Assembly: GCF_900116495.1 (NCBI RefSeq)
Contig: NZ_FPAY01000001.1
Span: forward strand, 992,001-1,056,000
Direction: 5' to 3'
Source: Arthrobacter sp. ov118
GTDB lineage: Bacteria > Actinomycetota > Actinomycetes > Actinomycetales > Micrococcaceae
Length of the DNA: 64,000 bases
Made by a program: the position numbers and the translations under genes. A model generated the notes under the pieces. The model was not told the DNA's origin, ran no database searches, and saw only the letters and a list, made by a program, of their open reading frames with translations. Shown here one piece after another: positions 51,307 to 59,831 of this stretch; position 1 is the first letter of the stretch; each line of letters opens with the position of its first letter.

Positions 51307-51858
51307 CTAGGTGTCGGCCTGCTTGACCATGGCGGCCTCAACGCTGATCTTGACCTTGTCGCTGACCAGGACGCCGCCGGCTTCGAGGGCGGCATTCCAG
51401 GTCAGACCGAATTCCTTCCGGCTGATGTCGGCCTCGGCGCTGAAGCCGGCCCGGGTGGCGCCGAAGGGGTCCACTGCGACGCCGGTGTACTCCACTTCAA
51501 GCTCCACGGGCTTGGTGACGTCCCGGATCGTGAGGTCACCGGTCAGCACGTAGTCCTCCCCCTCGCCGCGGATGCCGGTGGCGCGGAACGTCATCTCCGG
51601 GTATTTTTCGACGTCGAAGAAGTCGGCACCGCGGACGTGGCCATCGCGGTTGGCGTCCCCTGAATCGAAGCTGGCGGTCTTGACGGTGGCGTGGAGGCTG
51701 GCGTCCGCGAGGGAATTGTGCACCCGGGCCTCGGCGGTGGCTTCGTTGAACCGGCCGCGGACTTTGCTAATGCCCGCATGGCGGACGCTGAACCCAATTT
51801 CGCTGTGGGACATGTCCAGCGTCCACACTCCGGGGGTCAAACCTTCGGGCAGAGTCAC
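51307..51858 (-). CDS. YceI-family lipid-binding protein
   Basis: A 183-residue beta-barrel lipocalin-like protein that binds isoprenoid-type lipids in characterised members. Typical blocks are GVWTLDMSHSEIGFSVRHAG, VRGRFNEA, DGHVRGADFFDVEKYPEMTF and DLTIRDVTKPVELEVEY. It starts with GTG at 51858 after a strong AAGGAG site and has no signal peptide, so it is probably cytoplasmic, as many actinobacterial versions are. It lies 37 bases upstream of yccF on the same strand, a possible transcription unit. Confidence 0.93.
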   Translation of the reverse strand: MTLPEGLTPGVWTLDMSHSEIGFSVRHAGISKVRGRFNEATAEARVHNSLADASLHATVKTASFDSGDANRDGHVRGADFFDVEKYPEMTFRATGIRGEGEDYVLTGDLTIRDVTKPVELEVEYTGVAVDPFGATRAGFSAEADISRKEFGLTWNAALEAGGVLVSDKVKISVEAAMVKQADT

Positions 51859-52171
51859 AACAGTCTCCTTTGAGCGGGGCGGGCCTGTCCCGCCAGGCCG
51901 ATCGGGGTATTAGCCCCTCCCTGCATGTTAACGAGGAAGCCACGTCCCGGGCTAGGTCCTTCCGGCCTACGACGCCCGGGCATTGGGGATTACGGCGTTC
52001 CGATACCTGCTCCGGCGATCCGAGGCTCACGCATTCTCTGGCTATCGCTCCACCGCCCGGTTACTCTGGCCTATAAATGCCGGGCAACCAGCGTAAATGC
52101 CGGGCAAACCAGCGAATTTTTCGGCACTGTCTTTCAGAATTATTTCGCACACAGTCCTGTCCAATCTAGTG
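51859..52171. other. Divergent gap before the metallophosphoesterase
   Basis: A 313-base stretch without a gene. The right part contains a tandem duplication (52074-52114) and AT-richer sequence likely to be the promoter of the metallophosphoesterase. No riboswitch consensus was recognised. Confidence 0.5.
52074..52114 (+). repeat. Two tandem copies of a 20/21-base unit
   Basis: TAAATGCCGGGCAACCAGCG is followed immediately by the same sequence with one extra A. It sits about 60 bases before the metallophosphoesterase start and could double a protein-binding site. Confidence 0.8.
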
Positions 52172-53299
52172 ATGTGGGGAATCGTGGCCGGGTCTCTGGG
52201 GAAACGTGGCAAGGCGGGTCTAGTCGCTTGCCTGCTTGGCCTGTGCCTGCTGCTCTCCGGGTGCCAGCCCGAGCCGCCGGAACCCGCCCCGAGCCCCAGT
52301 CCGGGCACGCCGTCGTCGAGTTCCGCACCGAGCCCTCGTCCGAGCCCGGGCACACCGTCGGGGTCCGGACCGCCGCCCGGTGAAGCCGTGCACTTCACCG
52401 CCCAGGGGGACATCGGCGTCAGCACGGGCGCCAAAAAGGTGCTCGACGTCGTTGCCGGGCTCAATCCGCAACTGAACCTCGCGCTCGGCGACCTTACGTA
52501 TAAAGCCGGGATTGAACAGCAGTTCTGCGACATGGTCACCTCCCGACTCGGCGCCGACTTTCCGTACCAGCTGGTGACCGGAAACCACGAGAGCGACGGC
52601 AGCGAGGGTGACATTGAGAAATTTGTCCAGTGCCTGCCCAACCGGCTGCCCGGTCTTCAAGGCGAGTACGGCGTCCAGTGGCGCGTGGATGTCCCCGAGC
52701 AAAACCCTGTGGTCCGCTTCATTCTGGTTTCTCCCGGCATCGATTTCCGGGACGGTGAACCGCTGGACTATTCGAGGGGCAGCGAACGCTGGCGCTGGAC
52801 TGCGGACGCCATCGACGAGGCCAAATCGCAGAACATCCCGTGGACAGTGGTCGGCATGCACACCCCCTGCCTGAGCGTGGGCAACTACGATTGCCAGGCG
52901 GGGCAGGAATTCACGAACATGCTGATCGAAAAGAATGTGGACCTTGTCCTGTCCGGCCACGACCACATTTATCAGCGGACCCACCAACTGGCCCAGGGCG
53001 GGGGCTGCGCGGAACTGGTTCCCGCCAGCTTCACGGCCGGATGCCTGGCCGATACCGACGGCTCCATGGCCCAGGGGTCGGGGACGGTTTTCGCCACGGT
53101 CGGGGTCGGCGGCGTCGGACTCTACAACGTGAAATCCGATGACCCGGAAATGCACTATTTCGCGAGTACGTCCGGAAAGAACCAAAATCCTGCCCTCGGC
53201 ACGCTGGATGTCAGGGCCACGGCGGATGAACTGGCCGCCCGCTTCGTTCCGGCAGAGGGCTACACGTTCTCGGATTCCTTCACCCTGCGCCGCAGGTAG
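52172..53299 (+). CDS. Secreted metallophosphoesterase lipoprotein
   Basis: A calcineurin-like phosphoesterase, about 375 residues. A signal peptide ends in LLLSGC with the lipidated cysteine near residue 31. A Pro/Ser linker (about 33-70) precedes the catalytic domain. The five metal motifs are visible: TAQGDIG, LALGDLTY, TGNHES, VGMHTPC and SGHDHIYQRTH. The chosen ATG at 52172 lacks a strong ribosome site, and a GTG at 52184 is an alternative. It acts outside the membrane on a phosphoester, maybe a cell-envelope glycan or nucleotide. It is convergent with the GH16-like gene. Confidence 0.87.
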   Translation: MWGIVAGSLGKRGKAGLVACLLGLCLLLSGCQPEPPEPAPSPSPGTPSSSSAPSPRPSPGTPSGSGPPPGEAVHFTAQGDIGVSTGAKKVLDVVAGLNPQLNLALGDLTYKAGIEQQFCDMVTSRLGADFPYQLVTGNHESDGSEGDIEKFVQCLPNRLPGLQGEYGVQWRVDVPEQNPVVRFILVSPGIDFRDGEPLDYSRGSERWRWTADAIDEAKSQNIPWTVVGMHTPCLSVGNYDCQAGQEFTNMLIEKNVDLVLSGHDHIYQRTHQLAQGGGCAELVPASFTAGCLADTDGSMAQGSGTVFATVGVGGVGLYNVKSDDPEMHYFASTSGKNQNPALGTLDVRATADELAARFVPAEGYTFSDSFTLRRR

Positions 53300-53321
53300 G
53301 GCACCGCAGCGCCAGCAGCCA

Positions 53322-53348
53322 GGTCAGGGCCGGCTCACGGCCCTGACC
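53322..53348. terminator. Bidirectional hairpin between convergent lipoprotein genes
   Basis: GGTCAGGGCC and GGCCCTGACC form a perfect 10-base stem with a seven-base loop, between the metallophosphoesterase and the GH16-like gene. Confidence 0.75.
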
Positions 53349-53361
53349 GGCCACAAGGGTC

Positions 53362-54432
53362 TCAAGCCGGCACCCAGATGCTGATCCAGTCAAGGGAGAC
53401 ATGGCCCTGCGCCGTCGGGGCCGGGCAGCCCGTGAGGCAGGATTCGGTCTGCAGGATCAGGTGCATGGGCACCGTGGGGGCCTTGTTGCTGACCCCCAGG
53501 GAACGGCCATCCAGGAAGAACTCGACCCGGCCTGGGGTCCATTCCATCGTGGCCACATGCCACGTTGTTACGAACTGGTCCGAATCCAGCTTCTCGAAGG
53601 CGTCCCGGCCGTTCCGGTCGTAATGGACAGCGCCGTAAATGATCTTGGCCAGATCCCCTTCGGGGTAATCAACCTCGCCGTCCCGTGGCCAGACCCCGCT
53701 GTCCGGCCACAAGAGCCAGGCTGTCTTGAACCCGGGCAATGCGTCGGCCCGGTATCTGACCGAGTACCGGCCGTAGAGCAGACTGTTGGCCCGCGGCGGG
53801 TTGGAGGCCGTGTTGGGGATCTTGGGCATCGGTGCCGCGCCCATCGTGATCCCGTTTTCCGAGTGCAGGTACCAGTCAAGCGTGCCGTTGCGGACGCTGA
53901 GAACTTTTGACGGGTAATAGCCGGTCTTTCCATCATTTTTCTGCCCGGCGGTGTCCGGTGTCCCGTCCTTGTAGCCGGCACTCCACCGTGCCCTGTAAAG
54001 CGGGCCGGGGAACCCGCCCAGCGGGACGTCACCCGCGGAGAAATCCTCGACAAACACGTGCTTCCAGCCGGGCAGATCACCGGTCATGGTCACGTCGGTG
54101 GTCCGGGGCGGAATCAGTGCCGCGACGGCTCCCGCCTGAGGCGCTGGCCGGCGGAGCGGGGCCGGGGCCGGCTGCGTCGCGGCACCGGCCTCCGACGTCG
54201 GCGCCCCCGGCCGGGAGCTGGCGGCTTGGGAAGCAGGGGTCGGGGCAGCTGACGGTTCGGCCGGCAACGCCGAAGCGGACGTGAACATCGGCCGCTCCCC
54301 TTCGGGGGCGGCATCCGCGCCGCAGCCCGCCAGGACCAGTACCAGGACTGCTGACGGAACAAGAACGAACCGCAAAGAGCGGGGACACCGGCGGCTTATC
54401 GGCACGCGCCCCCCGTGAACGGGTGTCCGCAT
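53362..54432 (-). CDS. GH16-like glycoside hydrolase lipoprotein
   Basis: A 356-residue extracytoplasmic protein. The signal peptide ends in VLAGCG, with the lipidated cysteine at about residue 37. An Ala/Pro/Ser linker of about 75 residues follows, then a concanavalin-like domain. The GH16 catalytic motif ExDxxE is seen as GEVDYPEGD. WLLWPDSGVWP upstream of it and HYDRNGRDAF, TWHVATMEWTPGRVEFFLDG downstream also fit. Family members cut beta-1,3 or 1,4 glucans, agar or other glycans. It is divergent from the glycan-synthesis genes and may trim or release their product. The start is uncertain: ATG at 54432, or a GTG 27 bases downstream. Confidence 0.85.
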   Translation of the reverse strand: MRTPVHGGRVPISRRCPRSLRFVLVPSAVLVLVLAGCGADAAPEGERPMFTSASALPAEPSAAPTPASQAASSRPGAPTSEAGAATQPAPAPLRRPAPQAGAVAALIPPRTTDVTMTGDLPGWKHVFVEDFSAGDVPLGGFPGPLYRARWSAGYKDGTPDTAGQKNDGKTGYYPSKVLSVRNGTLDWYLHSENGITMGAAPMPKIPNTASNPPRANSLLYGRYSVRYRADALPGFKTAWLLWPDSGVWPRDGEVDYPEGDLAKIIYGAVHYDRNGRDAFEKLDSDQFVTTWHVATMEWTPGRVEFFLDGRSLGVSNKAPTVPMHLILQTESCLTGCPAPTAQGHVSLDWISIWVPA

Positions 54433-54654
54433 GCGGCCAGTCTCGCACGGCAGCAAACGGCCCATCAACCGTCTTCCGAGGATTTTAGTTGATTCATCAA
54501 GTTAATCCAAGGTTAATGCAAGGTGCCCTCACCAGACTTTAACCCTGGGGTAATCAGGAAATTGTCGACAACTGTTCAGCGTGAGCAATGGGTCGAGTTC
54601 CCGGTCGGAGGGACCGGGGAGCGCTGCAGTTGTGGCGAGCAGATACGTCATTGA
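54433..54654 (+). promoter_or_regulatory. AT-rich divergent promoter region of the glycan locus
   Basis: This gap has AT-rich stretches unusual for the window, including GTTGATTCATCAA-like symmetry (about 54488-54500), GGTTAATGCAAGG preceded by GTTAATCCAAGG (a 12-base imperfect direct repeat), and TTAACCCTGGGGTAA symmetry near 54540. These probably hold the promoters of the GH16-like and first GT genes and one or more regulator sites. Confidence 0.5.
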
Positions 54655-55518
54655 GTGGTGAGGCCAGTGTCCATCCCGAATCTCAAGCCGAACGTGCGCC
54701 CCCAAACGACGCCCCCACCGGCAAATCCCTCCGTCAGCGTGGTGATTCCCACCCTGAACGAGGCAATGAACCTGCCGTGGGTACTGCGGCGCATGCCCTC
54801 ATATGTGGATGAGGTGGTAATCGTCGACGGCCGCTCCCTGGACGCGACAGTCGACGTCGCCCGGGCCTTGCGCCTGGACGTCGTGGTCGTGGCAGAACCT
54901 CGGCCCGGCAAAGGAAACGCAGTGCGGGCCGGCTTTGCCGCCGCCTCTGGCGACATCATCGTCATGCTGGACGGCGACGGCAGCATGGACCCGCAGGAGA
55001 TCGGCTGGCTGGTGACTCCGCTCCAGCACGAATACGACTTCGTCAAAGGCTCACGCTATGTGACTGGTGGCGGCTCTGATGATCTCACCTGGCTCCGCAG
55101 CGCGGGAAACAAGATGCTCACCGTGCTCGCCAATGCCGTCCTGCACAGCGACTATTCGGACCTCTGCTACGGCTACATCGCCCTCCGCCGCGAATGCGTT
55201 GGGATCCTGGAGCTGGAGTCGGACGGCTTCGAGATCGAAACGGAACTGATCGTACGGGCCTCCAGGGCGGGCCTGCGCATCGCCGAGGTTCCCAGCCACG
55301 AATTGTCCCGCATCTCCGGCCTGTCGAACCTGCACACCTTCCGGGACGGCTGGCGGGTTCTGCGCACGCTTGCCCGCGAACGCGTGAGCTGGGAGGCCCC
55401 AACGGCCGGGGCCCGTCCCGAGGCCCTACGAAGAGTCAAGTACAAGTACCCCAACGCCGTGTTCCCGCACGTTCCCACCGATCCCAGCAGCGTCCTGGGC
55501 GTAAGGGCAGGTGAATAA
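54655..55518 (+). CDS. GT2 glycosyltransferase, dolichyl-phosphate mannose synthase-like
   Basis: A 287-residue GT-A transferase. Motifs are SVSVVIPTLNEAMNLPWVL (nucleotide-binding strand), EPRPGKGNAVRAGF, and the metal motif in IVMLDGDGSMDP. LCYGYIALRRE and EIETELIVRASRAG fit the acceptor half. No clear membrane helix, so a soluble or peripheral enzyme. It likely transfers a sugar to a polyprenyl phosphate. GTG start, second choice three bases later. First gene of the glycan locus; the next gene starts one base after its stop. Confidence 0.87.
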   Translation: MVRPVSIPNLKPNVRPQTTPPPANPSVSVVIPTLNEAMNLPWVLRRMPSYVDEVVIVDGRSLDATVDVARALRLDVVVVAEPRPGKGNAVRAGFAAASGDIIVMLDGDGSMDPQEIGWLVTPLQHEYDFVKGSRYVTGGGSDDLTWLRSAGNKMLTVLANAVLHSDYSDLCYGYIALRRECVGILELESDGFEIETELIVRASRAGLRIAEVPSHELSRISGLSNLHTFRDGWRVLRTLARERVSWEAPTAGARPEALRRVKYKYPNAVFPHVPTDPSSVLGVRAGE

Positions 55519-55519
55519 G

Positions 55520-56518
55520 ATGTCAGAGCACTCCAGCCTGCCGGCGGTGTCGGTGGTTATTTGCTCCTACTCGGAGGACCGGTGGGACATGCTGATGGGC
55601 GCCTTGGATTCGGTCCGTACCCAGACCGTTCCGCCCAAGCAGACGATCGTCGTCGTCGACTACAACGTGGACCTGTACAAACGGCTGATCTTCACCGTCC
55701 CGGACGCGGTGATTGTTGAGAACGCCGGGCCCAAGGGCCTCTCCGGCGCCCGGAACACCGGAACCGCCGTCGCCAAGGCTGAGATTGTGGCGTTCCTGGA
55801 CGACGACGCGGAGGCCGCACCTGACTGGCTCGAGCGGCTCGCGGTCCTGTACGACGATCCCGACGTTCTGGCGGTGGGCGGCCTTGTGGAACCGCTGTGG
55901 GAAGCCGGGCGGCCTGGTTACTTCGCCAAAGAGCTCGACTGGATTGTGGGCTGCACGTACCGGGGGATGCCTAAGGTCGCCGCCGAGGTCCGCAATGTCA
56001 TTGGCGCGAATATGTCCTTCCGTGCCGATGTGCTGGACCGTGTCGGCGGCTTCAACACCTCCCTGGGACGCCAGAATGCGGTGCCGCTCGGTTGCGAGGA
56101 GACCGAACTCTGCATCCGCGCCGTCATCGGAGCGCCCGGCTCCCGGGTGGTCTATGAGCCAGCTGCCGTGGTGCACCACAACGTTTCGGCCGAGCGGGGC
56201 ACGTTGCGGTACATGCTTGCCCGCTCCTGGGCCGAAGGAATCTCCAAAGCGCAGGTCAGCCGCGTGGTCGGGCACAAACGGGCATTGGGCCCTGAACGGC
56301 GCTACGTCCGGCAGATCCTGCCCCGGGCCGTGTTTGCCGGAGTCCGCGGCTGGCTTGGCGGCGAGGACCGGGCCGGACTCGGCCGGGCGGCAACCATCAT
56401 CGCTGTGCTCGCGGCCACGGCGACCGGCTATGTGCGCGGCCGCCGCCTGCCCGCCGCGCCCGTGTCGGTGAAGCCGGACCCGGTCTCGCCGGAAGAGCCC
56501 TGGAGGGAAGTCCAGTGA
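55520..56518 (+). CDS. GT2 glycosyltransferase
   Basis: A 332-residue GT-A transferase. AVSVVICSYSEDRWDMLM is the nucleotide-binding start, KGLSGARNTG the conserved loop, and VAFLDDDAEAAPDWL has the DxD-type metal site. GANMSFRADVLDRVGGF and CEETELCIRA (the ED base motif) are typical of the family. A short hydrophobic stretch near residues 293-310 could attach it to the membrane. The ATG at 55520 has AGGTGA five bases upstream. It is tightly packed with the preceding transferase. Confidence 0.88.
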   Translation: MSEHSSLPAVSVVICSYSEDRWDMLMGALDSVRTQTVPPKQTIVVVDYNVDLYKRLIFTVPDAVIVENAGPKGLSGARNTGTAVAKAEIVAFLDDDAEAAPDWLERLAVLYDDPDVLAVGGLVEPLWEAGRPGYFAKELDWIVGCTYRGMPKVAAEVRNVIGANMSFRADVLDRVGGFNTSLGRQNAVPLGCEETELCIRAVIGAPGSRVVYEPAAVVHHNVSAERGTLRYMLARSWAEGISKAQVSRVVGHKRALGPERRYVRQILPRAVFAGVRGWLGGEDRAGLGRAATIIAVLAATATGYVRGRRLPAAPVSVKPDPVSPEEPWREVQ

Positions 56519-56611
56519 ATCGGGTCGGCGCCGTCGCCCCCGCGCGCCGCCCGACACAGCCTCTGCACCTTGAACCACCCGACCGCGGATACCCAAACCC
56601 AGAAAGCTTGG

Positions 56612-57715
56612 ATGATGAGCCAGTCTGAACGCGACGTGAAACAGCCGATTAGCGCATCTGTCGGAGCCTCCTTCGACGTACATGGGATCGTGGGCATCGA
56701 GGTGGAGGCCGGCACGCCCGGTGAACCGCAGCTGCGGGATATGCTCGCCCCTTTCCTGGGGCGTTCCCGCGCGCCACGGCGGATAACCATCGGCGGCAAG
56801 ATATCGCTGATTTCCAGCCAGTCGCACGCGGAGGATGCCTACCGATTCACGGGGGACTCCCTGTACATCCCGACGGACCGCGTCCAGATTATCGAGACAC
56901 CGGACGGGTACCGGATCGAAGGCCCCGGTGAGCTCCTGACCTCGGTGATCCCGATGCTGGACCGTTTGTGCGTCCAAGAGGAGACGGCGATGATCCATGC
57001 CGCGGTGGTGGACTTCCGCGGCTCCGGCGTTCTCTTGCCGGCCTGGGGCGGAGTCGGAAAAACGAGCACGGTGGCCAAGCTCGTCGCCATGGGCGACGTG
57101 CGGTTCATGGCAGACGACTGGGCCTTTATGGGCGCCGGCGGGATGCTCATGGGCTACGCCAAACCGATGTTCATCAAGCCCCACCACCGCGCCATCTACC
57201 CGGACATGTTCCATGGCGCGCGCAAACCGCTGGCCCCCGGGTGGCTGACAACTCCCGTGGCGCATCTGGCCACGGCCGTCCATCCGGTCATTGTCCGCTA
57301 TCCGAAGACGGCCGCCTTCACCCGGCGGTGGTCGCCAGAACACCGCATGGTGCAGCCGGAACAAATCTTCGGGGCGCAGCGGATTTCGTCCGCGGCGCCG
57401 GCCCAGCTGGCCATTTTCCTGGAGCGCTTTGACGGTGCCGACGCGCGGCTGGAAGCACGAAGCGCGGAGTGGATGACGTCCCGGATCGTCGGCAACTTCC
57501 ATTCGGAACTGCCCATGGTCTCGCGGCGGCTCGTCGAGGCCCTCGGCGCCACCAGCCTTGTCCCCCTGGAGGACCACTTCGGCCAAAAATCAGCGGTGGT
57601 GCGCCGGGCTCTGGAGGACGTTCCCTGTTGGCTGTTGCGGCTGCCCGCCGCCTGGTCCGCGGACCAGGCCTCTGACTTCATCGCGAACCTGGTCCGCTCA
57701 AAACTGGATGAGTGA
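56612..57715 (+). CDS. HprK-like P-loop protein of the glycan locus
   Basis: A 367-residue protein I place near the HPr kinase C-terminal fold by its P-loop and layout. WGGVGKTS (145-152) is the nucleotide loop. It has Ala at the first Gly position of the canonical Walker A. FMADDWAFMG acts as the acidic segment, and KPHHRAIYPDM lies in the later part. HprK-like proteins of unknown role appear in exopolysaccharide loci of other bacteria. Phosphorylation of a glycan precursor or a transferase is a guess. The start is one of two adjacent ATG (56612, 56615). Its stop overlaps or abuts the next gene. Confidence 0.6.
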   Translation: MMSQSERDVKQPISASVGASFDVHGIVGIEVEAGTPGEPQLRDMLAPFLGRSRAPRRITIGGKISLISSQSHAEDAYRFTGDSLYIPTDRVQIIETPDGYRIEGPGELLTSVIPMLDRLCVQEETAMIHAAVVDFRGSGVLLPAWGGVGKTSTVAKLVAMGDVRFMADDWAFMGAGGMLMGYAKPMFIKPHHRAIYPDMFHGARKPLAPGWLTTPVAHLATAVHPVIVRYPKTAAFTRRWSPEHRMVQPEQIFGAQRISSAAPAQLAIFLERFDGADARLEARSAEWMTSRIVGNFHSELPMVSRRLVEALGATSLVPLEDHFGQKSAVVRRALEDVPCWLLRLPAAWSADQASDFIANLVRSKLDE

Positions 57716-57726
57716 GGCGAGCCCAA

Positions 57727-59820
57727 GTGAGCGATCTGAACGTGTCGGTTGTCGTCCCTGCACGCAATGCCGCGGCATGGCTGGGCGAGTGCCTCCAGTC
57801 AATCCGCGATCAGCACCCGCACGAAATGATCGTTGTCGACGGCTGTTCGACCGATGACAGCGTTGCCATCGCCCGCGAATGCGGGGCGACCGTCGTCTCC
57901 GACGAGGGCCGCGGCCTGCCGGCGGCACGGATGCTCGGCGCCCGAAGTGCCACCGGCGACGTGGTCGCCCTCATCGACGCCGACGTCGTCCTTCCGCCGG
58001 AAAGCCTCCGGGGTCTACTGGCGGAATTCGAGTCCGGCGGCTACGACGGCCTGCAGTTCGGGCTGGCCAGCGAAGCCGACGGTCCCGGGTATTGGGGTGC
58101 GGCACTGGCTTGGCACCACAACCACAGCCGGGTACGCCGCTGGTTCGGCGTCAGCGCCACACTGATGCGCCGCGACGTGCTCCTCGCCGTCGGGTTCGAC
58201 GACGACTTCCGTTCCGGGGAAGATGTGGAGCTGAGAATCCGGCTGGAACAGGCAGGGTACCGGCTCGGGGTGTCGGACTCGGTGGTAGTGAGGCACCGGT
58301 TCAAGGACACGTTCGACTACGCCCGCGACCAGTGGCTCCAGGACGGGGCCGGATCGGCCAGGACCGTCCGCAAACATCCGGGCCGCGCCGGCTGGATGGC
58401 CGCGCTGCCCCTGCTGGCCACCGTGCGGGGGGTGGGCATGTCCCTATTTCGGGCGCCCCGCTTCCTGCCATATTGGGTGGGTTTTTTGCTTTACAACTAC
58501 CGCGCGATGTTCGGCGAACTCCTGCGGCCGGCCCACAAACCCATGTCGGTCGGCGGCAACGCGGCCTGGCTGGCCGCAGCGAGGATCGCGCCGATGGTGA
58601 CGGGTTTCCTGTTCTGGGCGCTCGCCGCCCTTGTGCTGCCGCCGGAGCAAATAGGTCTCGGCTCGGCGGTAGTTGCTGCCGCACTCCTGAGCGTGCAGCT
58701 GGGGATGTTCGGCGTCGGGCCCGCCACGCTGACGCTTCTTCCCGCCGAAGCCGACGGCGGCCGCCGCCTGATCGCCACGAGCCTGCTTACCGTCGCGACG
58801 TTCTCCCTGCTGGGCGCGGGCCTGCTGGTCCTCATCACGGGCTTGCTCGGCACAGGTGTGGGCGAGGCGTGGAACGACCCCGTGGTCACGGTCTTGTTCC
58901 TTGCCACGGTGCTCTTGGCTGCCAGCGCCTACCAACTCGATCATGTGGGCGTGGCGCAGGAACGTGCCGACCGCACCCTGGTCAGGAGCCTGGCGCAAAG
59001 CCTCGTGCAGCTCGCCTTCCTGGCCGCGGCGTTTGCCGTCGGAAGCCGTGATTTGGCGGTGATTGTGGCCGCCGTCGCGGCCGGGGCGCTGGCCAGCGTC
59101 CTCGTGGGCCTGCGCCAGCTCAGCCGGGCCCAGGTATCTCCGGACTGGCGGCATGGCCTCCGCGTCCGGCCGGCCCTGAGCCTCTTAAAGCCTGGGCTTC
59201 CCAATCATGCCCTCATGCTCGCCGACCGCGCGCCCGGCTACCTGCTGCCGCTCATCGTTGCCGCCACCCTGGGCCCCTCGTCCACTGCGGCGTGGTACGT
59301 GGTGTGGATGATGGCCTCGGCAGTGTTTTTCGTGCCGCAGTCCGCCGGGTTTACGCTGCAAACAGCCCTCGCGGAAACGCGCGCGCGGCCGGGCCTGGTC
59401 TCGTCCGCGCTCCGGGCCAGCCTCTTGTTGACTCTTGGCGCCGGGCTGATCCTGATGTTTGCAGGACCCGCGCTGCTGGGCTTCCTCGGACCGCAGTATG
59501 CGTCCGCGTGGGTCCTTCTTCCCGTACTCGTTCCGGCACTGCTCCTGAGCTGCGTGACGCAGGTTTACTACGGGCTGTGCCGGGCCCAAGGGCGACTCTT
59601 CGAATCCACCGTAGTCGCCGTCCTGGCCGCCATCCTGGTCGTGGCACCCGCCGCGGCCGTGGCCCAGCAATATGGCCTCACCGGGGTCTCCGTGCTCTGG
59701 GCCGTTGCCCAGGCCACGGCCTCGTTTATCGCCGCTCGGCGTCTGGTCATCCTGACCCGAGTGAAACCCGCCCCCACCGAAGGCGAGATTCCTTCAGCGG
59801 CGCGCCACCAGCCGACCTGA
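57727..59820 (+). CDS. GT2 glycosyltransferase fused to a Wzx-like flippase
   Basis: A 697-residue fusion. Residues 1-265 are a GT2 domain: VSVVVPARNAAAWLGECL, the metal motif in VALIDADVVLP, and the ED motif in FRSGEDVELRIRLEQAG. From about 275 to 680 come some 12 membrane segments laid out like polysaccharide flippases of the MOP superfamily, starting NAAWLAAARIAPMVTGFLFW. One chain may therefore add a sugar and then move the lipid-linked glycan across the membrane. The GTG at 57727 has AGGCGAG six bases upstream; GTG at 57712 overlaps the previous stop. The fusion is read in one uninterrupted frame. Confidence 0.83.
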   Translation: MSDLNVSVVVPARNAAAWLGECLQSIRDQHPHEMIVVDGCSTDDSVAIARECGATVVSDEGRGLPAARMLGARSATGDVVALIDADVVLPPESLRGLLAEFESGGYDGLQFGLASEADGPGYWGAALAWHHNHSRVRRWFGVSATLMRRDVLLAVGFDDDFRSGEDVELRIRLEQAGYRLGVSDSVVVRHRFKDTFDYARDQWLQDGAGSARTVRKHPGRAGWMAALPLLATVRGVGMSLFRAPRFLPYWVGFLLYNYRAMFGELLRPAHKPMSVGGNAAWLAAARIAPMVTGFLFWALAALVLPPEQIGLGSAVVAAALLSVQLGMFGVGPATLTLLPAEADGGRRLIATSLLTVATFSLLGAGLLVLITGLLGTGVGEAWNDPVVTVLFLATVLLAASAYQLDHVGVAQERADRTLVRSLAQSLVQLAFLAAAFAVGSRDLAVIVAAVAAGALASVLVGLRQLSRAQVSPDWRHGLRVRPALSLLKPGLPNHALMLADRAPGYLLPLIVAATLGPSSTAAWYVVWMMASAVFFVPQSAGFTLQTALAETRARPGLVSSALRASLLLTLGAGLILMFAGPALLGFLGPQYASAWVLLPVLVPALLLSCVTQVYYGLCRAQGRLFESTVVAVLAAILVVAPAAAVAQQYGLTGVSVLWAVAQATASFIAARRLVILTRVKPAPTEGEIPSAARHQPT

Positions 59821-59831
59821 ATCGAGAGATC

